From a virus: a stretch of DNA of 36,780 bases. Positions within the stretch are counted from its first letter, which is position 1. Each line of letters begins with the position of its first letter. The position numbers and the translations under genes were made by a program. The notes below the pieces were generated by a model. That model saw only the letters and a program-made list of their open reading frames with translations, was not told the origin of the DNA and made no database searches. The stretch is taken from positions 1 to 36,780 of the IMG/VR virus record IMGVR_UViG_3300044825_001963. One strand, 5' to 3'. Below, piece after piece: positions 31,016-36,700 of this stretch.

Positions 31016-31097
31016 GTGTATAAAGATTAAACAATCTTGGATGGCTAGAAAATAGACAAGAGGTGGAAGGTAGAGGTGAGTGTATAAAAATTGGACA
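31016..31097 (+). repeat. Two direct 18-bp repeats upstream of terminase small subunit
   Basis: GTGTATAAArATTrrACA occurs at 31016-31033 and 31080-31097 (3 mismatches, 64 bp between starts). Position just before terS is where packaging-site (pac/cos-type) recognition sequences often lie, so terminase binding sites are a reasonable idea. They could also be promoter -10 elements, as GTGTATA also precedes other genes here (32324). Confidence 0.5.
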
Positions 31098-31117
31098 GTA
31101 GGGGATAATGGGGGGAT

Positions 31118-31681
31118 ATGGGACAGCCAAGTTTGAAAGAGATTACGTCGAAGCTAACAGCGAGGCAGAGGAAGTTTGCAGAGGGTCTAGTGTACGGTGG
31201 GCTGTCGAAAGCAGAGGCTTACAGACAAGCGTACAAGTGGGATGGTAAGAGCCAGAATGGGCTGAGGGTGAACGCGACCAGGTACGCGCAAAAGCCTAAT
31301 GTGAAGCTAGCGATTGAAATGATGGAGCAGGAAAAGACCGCGCGATGGTGGGCGGACAAGGGCAAGCTGCAAACATTCGTCATGGATGGCCTGACCAAGA
31401 CGGCCAGTGAGACGGAATCAGACATCACGCGGATCAAGGCAATGGAGTTGCTGGGAAGGACGCGGTATTGCTCCATCTTCGAGAATCCCCAAGCAAACGA
31501 AGCCGAATCAGCCGTAGCGGGATCTCTAGTAGACCTAATAGGCGCGCGCCTGCAATCCCTTCTATCGTTTGAATCGCCTAATCTGGGCGATGAAGAAACA
31601 GTGGACACGACATGCGACCACCTACCACTTGATACCACCACGTCTACCGACACCCCCACCGGGGGCGGGGAGGGGGATTAG
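31118..31681 (+). CDS. terS: Terminase small subunit
   Basis: 187 residues from ATG 31118, GGGGG upstream. TerS recognises the phage packaging site and loads the large subunit. N-terminal LTARQRKFAEGLVYGGLSKA then AEAYRQAYKWDGK, with NATRYAQKPNVKLAIEMM, is the helix-turn-helix opening of the Terminase_2-type small subunit; a helical oligomerisation region follows and a Thr/Gly-rich tail. The C-terminal codons form a G/C-rich hairpin. No large subunit gene follows directly; it may be beyond the window. Confidence 0.85.
   Translation: MGQPSLKEITSKLTARQRKFAEGLVYGGLSKAEAYRQAYKWDGKSQNGLRVNATRYAQKPNVKLAIEMMEQEKTARWWADKGKLQTFVMDGLTKTASETESDITRIKAMELLGRTRYCSIFENPQANEAESAVAGSLVDLIGARLQSLLSFESPNLGDEETVDTTCDHLPLDTTTSTDTPTGGGEGD
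31653..31679 (+). other. G-rich hairpin tract at the end of terS
   Basis: CCCCC (31653-31657), ACC, then GGGGG (31661-31665), followed by CGGGGAGGGGGA. It can form a short C5/G5 stem and has long G runs; it encodes the Thr-Gly-Gly-Gly tail of TerS. It immediately precedes the C-rich spacer. Confidence 0.5.
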
Positions 31682-31789
31682 GCCGGGTCGCGCTGGCTGT
31701 GCTATGCATAGTATTCCGCTCATTCCATCACCCCTTCAAAATCCATTCACCCATCCCCCATGCCCTCCCTTCCCACCACCCTTCACCTA

Positions 31790-31806
31790 GCGTATCTACG
31801 ATACGC
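31790..31806 (+). repeat. GCGTATC hairpin, variant of the array repeat
   Basis: GCGTATC and GATACGC around TAC, a perfect 7-bp stem, resembling the GCGTAGC/GCTACGC stems downstream but with a different loop and without the TAGACACC flank. Confidence 0.6.
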
Positions 31807-31938
31807 ACAGCCATCCCATCCACCACCCTACTCGATGTCTGTCACACCCCCCACCCCTTTATTCCTGCGCCACATTCTTCTCTCCACCTCTCCAATAGGA
31901 AACACCCCCACCTTCTATTTTGGTACCATCTCTACATG

Positions 31939-31992
31939 GCGTAGCCTTCGCTACGCATAGACACCACAACTTCTTTATGCTACGGTGTCTAT
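31939..31992 (+). repeat. Array repeat copy 1 (hairpin plus inverted ATAGACACC arms)
   Basis: GCGTAGC-CTTC-GCTACGC (31939-31956), immediately followed by ATAGACACC (31957-31965), an 18-nt spacer, then GGTGTCTAT (31984-31992), its exact inverse complement. The right arm ends 8 nt before the first paralogue gene's ATG. Confidence 0.8.
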
Positions 31993-32000
31993 AGGGATCC

Positions 32001-32258
32001 ATGATCGAAAGCGCGGTAATCAAAACGCCACTTCTTCGCCTAATGTCTGCCAATGCAGCATACTCAACTGCCTACCTCGCTTGGGGGAGTATGGTCGTAG
32101 AACACCTGGACACATACTTTGGATCGGCTAGGTTCAATTCGATCCGACCCACAAAAGGACCAGAGGCTCGCCAGTTCGCCTTGAGAGTCTACGAAGACCA
32201 AGACAGGGATACGCAGAGAAGGCTCCTGACCATAATGAAGCATGCTGGTCTGGCTTGA
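32001..32258 (+). CDS. Array paralogue 1
   Basis: 85 residues from ATG 32001 (weak AGGG upstream). The C-terminal helix EARQFALRVYEDQDRDTQRR, then LLTIMKHAG, fits the shared [E/Q]-x-[I/L]-LR-[V/L]-Y-[D/E] motif of this array; the N-terminal half is diverged. Unknown function. Preceded by a full array repeat. Confidence 0.6.
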   Translation: MIESAVIKTPLLRLMSANAAYSTAYLAWGSMVVEHLDTYFGSARFNSIRPTKGPEARQFALRVYEDQDRDTQRRLLTIMKHAGLA

Positions 32259-32264
32259 AGGCCA

Positions 32265-32330
32265 GTAGACACATAGCGTAGCCTTCGCTACGCATAGACA
32301 CCATCCAATCCACCGTGCTATGGTGTATAT
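32265..32330 (+). repeat. Array repeat copy 2
   Basis: GTAGACAC leads into GCGTAGC-CTTC-GCTACGC (32276-32293), ATAGACACC (32294-32302), a 19-nt spacer, and GGTGTATAT (32322-32330; one mismatch to the inverse arm). It ends 11 nt before the second paralogue's ATG, which has GGGGG as its ribosome site. Confidence 0.8.
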
Positions 32331-32341
32331 AGGGGGAATCA

Positions 32342-32635
32342 ATGGAGACCGATTTAAGCAGCATCGATAGCGAATGGGGCAACATCGTCTCAACATCTTT
32401 ATACTCTGCGCCGATCAAGCACAGCGGGAGTGAGCATCTATCGATAGGGATCATTGAAGGCGCTGGCGCAGAAATATGGACATTTGATTGGGAGAGGCCA
32501 GTTCCCTACGCGCACATGGAGAACCTCATCCGGCGCGTGTACCCTCACGAGTCAAAGCGAACTCAATATCAAATGGACAAGATGCTTAAAAGGATCGACG
32601 AAAATAGGCGACGAACTTCAGGCCTAGCCCAGTAG
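32342..32635 (+). CDS. Array paralogue 2
   Basis: 97 residues from ATG 32342, GGGGG 5 nt upstream. Mid-protein beta region LSIGIIEGAGAEIWTFDWE aligns with the G-x-[V/I]-x-x-x-G pattern of the array; the C-terminal helix is MENLIRRVYPHESKRTQYQM then DKMLKRI. Unknown function. Followed by array repeat copy 3. Confidence 0.65.
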   Translation: METDLSSIDSEWGNIVSTSLYSAPIKHSGSEHLSIGIIEGAGAEIWTFDWERPVPYAHMENLIRRVYPHESKRTQYQMDKMLKRIDENRRRTSGLAQ

Positions 32636-32669
32636 ACACCCAGCGTAGCTTCCGCTACGCATAGACACC
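32633..32669 (+). repeat. Array repeat copy 3 (lacks the right arm)
   Basis: GTAGACACcc then GCGTAGC-TTCC-GCTACGC (32643-32660) and ATAGACACC (32661-32669). The GGTGTCTAT arm is missing; instead a C-rich, G-poor spacer (about 32670-32790) with another TAGACACCC follows. Confidence 0.75.
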
Positions 32670-32792
32670 CCCACCTCCTCATGTGACTCCCTCACTGCTC
32701 ACCAATCCATCTCTCCAATAGACACCCACCCCCTTTATCCCGGTCCCATACACACGGCGCATTAATCTCCACACAGCGCCACACTTGACAAC

Positions 32793-33086
32793 ATGTGCTA
32801 CCATAGCACTAGGTATACAACAGTGCCAACCGAATACAGCGCGGACGTAGTCCTGAACTCCCCACTGCTAGGGTACACAACAACCGGAGACCCGCTCATA
32901 TATATATGGACCGAGGATCGGGTTCTACTATGCCACTCGCCACGCCCATTCCACAACGCCTGGGACAACAGGCCGCGCCCCCAGTCCGAGATTCGCCAAC
33001 TCCTCCTTCGCACTCTCGATCACCTCGGCCCTCACATCGGCGCGAACAGAGCGGTAGCCGAGTCCATATTGAGAGACACGGAATGA
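32793..33086 (+). CDS. Array paralogue 3
   Basis: 97 residues from ATG 32793, without a ribosome site; GTG at codon 11 is an alternative. TTGACA (32785-32790) and a GTGCTA-CCA-TAGCAC hairpin (32795-32809) surround the start. C-terminal SEIRQLLLRTLDHLGPHIGA is the array motif (compare PEVRQILLRVYD). The stop overlaps the next ATG (ATGA at 33083). Start uncertain. Confidence 0.55.
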   Translation: MCYHSTRYTTVPTEYSADVVLNSPLLGYTTTGDPLIYIWTEDRVLLCHSPRPFHNAWDNRPRPQSEIRQLLLRTLDHLGPHIGANRAVAESILRDTE

Positions 33087-33343
33087 GCCTGATCTTCGAG
33101 TCCGCTATGTCCATGTCTGATCTGTTCCTCTACGTCTCCAGGCACGCTGAAGACTGCGCCTCATACTTCGGCATAGATGAAAAGGGCGCATGGCTGTCTG
33201 TCGGAGAGTTTGATATTGAAAGGTTGAGTGACAAAGAGATGCGCCAGATAATCCTCAGGCTCTACGACAAGGAGGATAAAGGGAAGCAGCTCCGCATGCG
33301 GCGCATACTGAAGGCGATGAAGGAGACGGCCGATGGCGTTTAA
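33083..33343 (+). CDS. Array paralogue 4
   Basis: 86 residues from ATG 33083, coupled to the previous stop; a longer frame start at 32906 lies inside paralogue 3 and is rejected. FGIDEKGAWLSVGEF, then EMRQIILRLYDKEDKGKQLR and MRRILKAM, is the clearest copy of the array pattern: beta-turn GxWLS and the RQIILRLYD helix. Confidence 0.75.
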   Translation: MSLIFESAMSMSDLFLYVSRHAEDCASYFGIDEKGAWLSVGEFDIERLSDKEMRQIILRLYDKEDKGKQLRMRRILKAMKETADGV

Positions 33344-33566
33344 GCGCGTACTATTCGCGAGGTACTCTCCCGTTCGTCACGCTGGATTTGGCTGGGACTC
33401 GATTGTCGTGTACTTGCACGCAGACGGCGCACTGACAGAAGGAACGGCTGTGTTTTCTTGGCAGAGAGATCACTCCCTCCTGAAGCACACCCTGCTCCGC
33501 GTATACGACAGCCAGCAAGACAAGGAGAAGAGGATGATCGACCTCATGCTTGAGGAGGTGCTGTGA
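33333..33566 (+). CDS. Array paralogue 5
   Basis: 77 residues from ATG 33333, AAGGAG 7 nt upstream. VVYLHADGALTEGTAVFSW then LLKHTLLRVYDSQQDKEKRM and IDLMLEEVL. Shares the LLRVYDxQ helix with paralogue 6 even at DNA level (CTGCTCCGCGTATACGAC versus CTACTCCGCGTGTACGAC). Confidence 0.75.
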   Translation: MAFKRVLFARYSPVRHAGFGWDSIVVYLHADGALTEGTAVFSWQRDHSLLKHTLLRVYDSQQDKEKRMIDLMLEEVL

Positions 33567-33805
33567 AGCGCCCCACAAACTCCACCGTCGCCTTCACCGT
33601 CAGATCCAAGCTCTTTATCTATTCAGGCTGCATAGACGAAAAGCGTTTAGTCCACCGATCAACCGGAGCCCTCCAATTCCTGTCTGTACGCCTTACCGGC
33701 GCGAGATGCTACCCCGAAGTCAGGCAGATACTACTCCGCGTGTACGACCACCAGACGCCACACGCTCAATTTATGATCGAAGGCGTGCTCGATAAACACC
33801 CATAA
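33563..33805 (+). CDS. Array paralogue 6
   Basis: 80 residues from GTG 33563 with GAGGAGG 4 nt upstream, overlapping the previous stop. C-terminal PEVRQILLRVYDHQTPHAQF then MIEGVLDKHP. The N-terminal KLFIYSGCIDEKRLVHRSTG is the diverged half. Confidence 0.75.
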   Translation: MKRPTNSTVAFTVRSKLFIYSGCIDEKRLVHRSTGALQFLSVRLTGARCYPEVRQILLRVYDHQTPHAQFMIEGVLDKHP

Positions 33806-33814
33806 AGGCACACA

Positions 33815-34177
33815 GTGCGCGATCATCGTACTCCATTGACATTCCACCACCACAGGCGTACACTGTCTCTCGTGGGATACACTCAATCAGACAGGGACTA
33901 CTACCACAGAGCTGAGGCAAAGGGGCAGGCCGTTCATTACGCGGGGTACGCGGACGTGGCGGTAGGGGTAGATGAACTCGGCGCGTGGATAAGCTCCAGG
34001 GAAAAAGAAAGCGGGGAGTCTCGCGTTCGCTCTAGCGATGGAACCGGCCTAGACCCTCGCGAAGTCGAACAGGTCATTCTTCGCCTCTACAATCAGCAAG
34101 AAGCAAAGGAGCAAGCGAACATGTACAGCATCCTTAAGAAGCTCCCACTTCACATCGGCGCGAAGGAGAAGGGATGA
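33815..34177 (+). CDS. Array paralogue 7 (longest member)
   Basis: 120 residues from GTG 33815 with AAAGG 6 nt upstream. Core: YADVAVGVDELGAWISSRE, then a 15-residue insert, then REVEQVILRLYNQQEAKEQA. A fourfold His/Arg-rich N-terminal extension is unique to this copy. Confidence 0.75.
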   Translation: MRDHRTPLTFHHHRRTLSLVGYTQSDRDYYHRAEAKGQAVHYAGYADVAVGVDELGAWISSREKESGESRVRSSDGTGLDPREVEQVILRLYNQQEAKEQANMYSILKKLPLHIGAKEKG

Positions 34178-34425
34178 AGCGCATTCCCGATCGCACCCTA
34201 GGCGCGGTAATCACTTCGCCCAAGCTCAGGCTCTACACCCAGAGAATCGCCGTAGCTGTGGGAGTCAATCACGACGGCCCATTCCTCTCCCGGGAGCAAG
34301 GATACATCTGGCCGGAAGAGAAGCTGTACGAGAAGATGGTGGCCCAATTCATCCGGCGCATACTGGAAGACCAGCCACAGGATAAACGGAAGATCCTTGA
34401 AGGAGCACTGGATGCACTCAAATAA
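34174..34425 (+). CDS. Array paralogue 8
   Basis: 83 residues from ATG 34174 (AAGGAG 5 nt before, overlapping previous stop). IAVAVGVNHDGPFLSREQ then EKMVAQFIRRILEDQPQDKR. The central VGV...DGPFLS matches paralogues 4 and 7. Confidence 0.75.
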   Translation: MKRIPDRTLGAVITSPKLRLYTQRIAVAVGVNHDGPFLSREQGYIWPEEKLYEKMVAQFIRRILEDQPQDKRKILEGALDALK

Positions 34426-34690
34426 CACGACAGAGAACACGCTTGAAGCATGCGCCTTCTTGGAAATACCGTACCAAGGGGAGATGGGCGGAGATATTCA
34501 GCCAATGACCGCTGTTGGGTGGAACAAGTACGGTCTATTCCTGGTGGATCGGCGCGGCGTGTTCGACAAAGACTCTGACATAAGAACTGACGAGGTCGTC
34601 AATCTGATGCTGAGGGCTCGCGACCTCCAGGCTGATATAGACAGGGAAGCAATCGACAGGATATTAGAGAAGGTTTCACAGGGGGTGTAA
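34412..34690 (+). CDS. Array paralogue 9
   Basis: 92 residues from ATG 34412 (AAGGAG 6 nt before), overlapping the previous gene by 14 bp; an upstream TTG at 34397 is less likely. TAVGWNKYGLFLVDRRG then DEVVNLMLRARDLQADIDRE and AIDRILEKV. The Tyr of LRxYD is Ala here, so the copy is more diverged. Confidence 0.7.
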   Translation: MHSNNTTENTLEACAFLEIPYQGEMGGDIQPMTAVGWNKYGLFLVDRRGVFDKDSDIRTDEVVNLMLRARDLQADIDREAIDRILEKVSQGV

Positions 34691-34692
34691 TC

Positions 34693-34959
34693 GTGAGCAT
34701 GCAGCCTGGATGGATTGTCGTGAAAGACGATATAGGCAAGCTGAGGTTTGGGTGGGCGCTGGGTGGCTTTGAGCATATCGAGATATTCATCCACAGTGGC
34801 GGCAAGTCCTCTCTTGTTTGCCCGATTGGCACAAGAGATGGAGCGCCACACTACCTCAACGTACACACATGGGGACACATCTTTCATTTAATCAAGAGGC
34901 TGGATGCGGCAGGTTGTGTGGCGGTAGGGTTGTCTCAGGCTGCAAGGGAGTTTAGGTAA
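34693..34959 (+). CDS. Array protein 10, distant or unrelated
   Basis: 88 residues from GTG 34693 with AGGGGG 7 nt upstream (ATG 34699 also possible). HIEIFIHSGGKSSLVCPIG resembles the central beta region of the array; the C-terminal HIFHLIKRLDAAGC is only a weak match to the helix. Membership is doubtful. Confidence 0.65.
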   Translation: MSMQPGWIVVKDDIGKLRFGWALGGFEHIEIFIHSGGKSSLVCPIGTRDGAPHYLNVHTWGHIFHLIKRLDAAGCVAVGLSQAAREFR

Positions 34960-35237
34960 TGCCGACATATACCGGCGCGAAGGCAAAGCTTATCTGCTCG
35001 TACATGTTCAGCGAGCCGGACAGCCTGTTTGTCACGGTGTTCAATGGGAAGTTTTACATGGAGCCGGAGCTCAGTCTATTCACTCGTGATAATGCTTTGG
35101 AAATAGAATCCCCAGTGATCTCCGCGCACGCGATGAAGCGAATCAGGTCCAATCTAGGGACTGGTAATTATCAAAGCAAGTTCTTCGAGATCGAGATGAG
35201 GAAGATAGAGGAGGAAGCAGCGTGCCGGAGTACATAG
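34959..35237 (+). CDS. Array protein 11 (second subfamily)
   Basis: 92 residues from ATG 34959 (TAATG overlap, AGGGAG 8 nt before). MPTYTGAKAKLICSYMF, FVTVFNGKFYMEPE and AMKRIRSNLG. It pairs with protein 12: both start MPxYxG and share a CS...F-V-x-x-F-x-x-G pattern. Confidence 0.7.
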   Translation: MPTYTGAKAKLICSYMFSEPDSLFVTVFNGKFYMEPELSLFTRDNALEIESPVISAHAMKRIRSNLGTGNYQSKFFEIEMRKIEEEAACRST

Positions 35238-35503
35238 GAGAGTTCGCTGGGAAGGTGTGTTCTTGGGTATGGGGGGTTGGGCATGAGAAGGTGTTCGTGT
35301 CCATGTTTACTGACGGCGAAGTGATGATCGCTGCGGCTGAGGATTCATCTCTAAAGGACTGGGTGATCGTCAGGAAGAGGGAGGGGAACCACGCCGATTA
35401 CAGACTACAGTCCAGCGCCGATATAAAGGATCCCGGTGGAATGGAGATAATTGAGGTTGGCGCTGATTTGACCATATCAACGCAGTACGAAAGGAAGGAA
35501 TGA
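35222..35503 (+). CDS. Array protein 12 (second subfamily)
   Basis: 93 residues from GTG 35222 with AGGAGG 7 nt upstream. MPEYIGEFAGKVCSWVWG, VFVSMFTDGEVMIAAAEDSS mirrors protein 11. The C-terminal half (IEVGADLTISTQYERKE) differs. Stop overlaps the thyX ATG. Confidence 0.7.
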   Translation: MPEYIGEFAGKVCSWVWGVGHEKVFVSMFTDGEVMIAAAEDSSLKDWVIVRKREGNHADYRLQSSADIKDPGGMEIIEVGADLTISTQYERKE

Positions 35504-36321
35504 ATTTGAATAAGATATCTGCAAAGATCGTAGCTGACTCTGTATCGCCGCTTGGCGTCAGGTTGATCACTATGGAATGTACGTTCCCACGGTTCATCCT
35601 GGCGCAGATGAATACGCATCGCCAGTTCTCTAGGAACTCGGCGTCCTCCCGCGCCATACCAATCTCCAAGCGCATTGCTGAAGTAGAGACGGATCCCTAT
35701 ATCCCCATTCACTTCGGCGCGAATCAACCCGGGATGCAGGCTGGTCCGGTTGTCAGTGTGCAGCAGCGGTGGGAAGCGGAGAATATCTGGCGCAATGCGG
35801 CGGCTAACGCGGCGCATTCTGCCAAGAGAATGGCTAACTCTGGTATCCACAAGGAAGTGGTGAACAGGCTACTGGAGCCGTTTCTCTGGCACAAAGCCAT
35901 CATCACGGCGACCGAGTGGGAGAACTTCTTTGAGCAGCGCCTGGGTGACGGAGCCCAGCCGGAGATCAGGGATCTGGCGCGCGCTATGCGCGATGCGATT
36001 GATTCCAGTGCGCCGCAATCTGTGTACTGGGGTGACTACCACCTGCCGTACATCACGCCGGAGGAGCTCAAGGCGTACAGCAAGTACCGTTGTATGGCGC
36101 TGTCAGTAGCCAGATGCGCCCGTGTGTCGTATCTAAATCACGACGGAACGTATAGCTTGGAGAAGGACATGGCGCTGTTTGAGAAATTGAAGGGCGCTAT
36201 GCCTCCCCATCTCTCTCCATTCGAGCATGTAGCCACGCCGTCTAAGGAGCCTTGCGCCGGGAATCTTCATTTGTGGAAGCAGTTTCGGCATATGTTGGAA
36301 GAGATTGGCGGCGCGGAGTAA
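35500..36321 (+). CDS. thyX: ThyX-type flavin-dependent thymidylate synthase (divergent)
   Basis: 273 residues from ATG 35500, AAAGG 5 nt upstream, overlapping the previous stop. ThyX makes dTMP from dUMP using FAD and folate. The signature reads THRQFSRNSASSRA where the usual pattern is RHRxxSxNExSxRY; a similar THRxFSRNxASSRAIP form is familiar from other phages. YWGDYHLPYITPEE and ARVSYLNHDGTYS, with SPFEHVATP, fit the phage ThyX lineage. It pairs with the dUTPase at 14922-15371. FAD binding is not proven from the motif variant. Confidence 0.88.
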   Translation: MNLNKISAKIVADSVSPLGVRLITMECTFPRFILAQMNTHRQFSRNSASSRAIPISKRIAEVETDPYIPIHFGANQPGMQAGPVVSVQQRWEAENIWRNAAANAAHSAKRMANSGIHKEVVNRLLEPFLWHKAIITATEWENFFEQRLGDGAQPEIRDLARAMRDAIDSSAPQSVYWGDYHLPYITPEELKAYSKYRCMALSVARCARVSYLNHDGTYSLEKDMALFEKLKGAMPPHLSPFEHVATPSKEPCAGNLHLWKQFRHMLEEIGGAE

Positions 36322-36322
36322 T

Positions 36323-36330
36323 GCTATACT
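36323..36330 (+). promoter_or_regulatory. Extended -10 promoter candidate after thyX
   Basis: TGC-TATACT at 36322-36330 (TGn preceding a 5/6 -10) directly after the thyX stop; no clear -35 at the expected distance. Expected start about 36337. Confidence 0.45.
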
Positions 36331-36336
36331 GAAGGC

Positions 36337-36424
36337 ATCTCTCACTGGGGACCGAAAGGTTCCGATAGTAGTACCACACACGTCGCAGCAAGAGGCCACC
36401 TGAAAGGGTGGTCTTCTTGTTTTG
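36337..36424 (+). ncRNA. Candidate small RNA
   Basis: About 88 nt between an extended -10 and an intrinsic terminator, without an open frame. A GGGACC-GAAA-GGTTCC hairpin (36348-36363, GNRA tetraloop, one G-U) is followed by an unpaired stretch and the terminator stem. The arrangement is that of a small regulatory RNA; it may instead be only the thyX 3' tail. Confidence 0.5.
36390..36424 (+). terminator. Intrinsic terminator, rightward
   Basis: AAGAGGCCACC pairs with GGTGGTCTTCTT (one bulge) around a 6-nt loop, followed by GTTTT. Ends the thyX operon and/or the candidate small RNA. Confidence 0.75.
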
Positions 36425-36436
36425 GTAGGCACAAAT

Positions 36437-36466
36437 GAAAAGGGCCCCTCCGAAGAGAGGCCCTCT
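36437..36466 (-). terminator. Intrinsic terminator, leftward
   Basis: On the reverse strand AGAGGGCCTCTC-TTCG-GAGGGGCCCTTTT: a long G/C stem with a UUCG-type loop and a T run. Ends the leftward operon with the excisionase-like gene; it faces the rightward terminator. Confidence 0.8.
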
Positions 36467-36496
36467 GCGCCGATCAGTAGGTAGGAGACACTACGC

Positions 36497-36700
36497 CTAC
36501 TGTTCGGCAACCTCAGTGGCGGGGGTGGCCGCAGGGTTCGCGCTGACAGCGTTGTTCAGCCACGACCACGGAATCCGGTACACCTTCCCAAATCGCACGG
36601 ACGGGATGCGCCCGTCACGAAGCATCTTGTTGACCATCGCCTTGCTCAAGTTCAAGAACTTGGCGGCTTCAGAGATCTTAGCGAGTCCGACGTTTTCCAT
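36497..36700 (-). CDS. Excisionase/AlpA-type helix-turn-helix DNA-binding protein
   Basis: 67 residues from ATG 36700, AAGGAA upstream. ISEAAKFLNLSKAMVNKMLR then DGRIPSVRFGKVYRIPWSWL is the MerR-like winged helix (HTH_17 excisionase family). Such proteins direct integrase toward excision or regulate early genes. Its ATG overlaps the stop of the next gene (TAATG) and a terminator lies downstream. It is far from the integrase, so it may be a general regulator. Confidence 0.85.
   Translation of the reverse strand: MENVGLAKISEAAKFLNLSKAMVNKMLRDGRIPSVRFGKVYRIPWSWLNNAVSANPAATPATEVAEQ

Larger units (their letters stand above)
31682..32000 (+). other. Long C-rich, G-poor spacer (rut-like) with hairpins
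   Basis: 319 bases with no convincing gene on either strand; open frames here are pyrimidine-run artefacts. The rightward strand from about 31720 to 31930 is strongly C-rich and nearly G-free, as in Rho-utilisation sites downstream of a stop codon. It also contains the GCGTATC/GATACGC hairpin (31790-31806) and the first full GCGTAGC repeat (31939-31992). Rho-dependent termination or attenuation after terS is the simplest reading (inference). Confidence 0.55.

Noticed and set aside
31699-31960. Rightward frames of Pro/His/Ser-rich composition in the C-rich spacer
   Set aside because: Products are pyrimidine-run artefacts without ribosome sites; the tract is better explained as a rut-like RNA region.
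31790-32669. CRISPR array
   Set aside because: The repeats are few, irregularly spaced by whole genes, and are hairpins tied to gene starts rather than repeat-spacer units.
32906-33082. Longer N-terminal extension of array paralogue 4
   Set aside because: It lies within paralogue 3 in another frame; ATG 33083 is coupled by an ATGA overlap.
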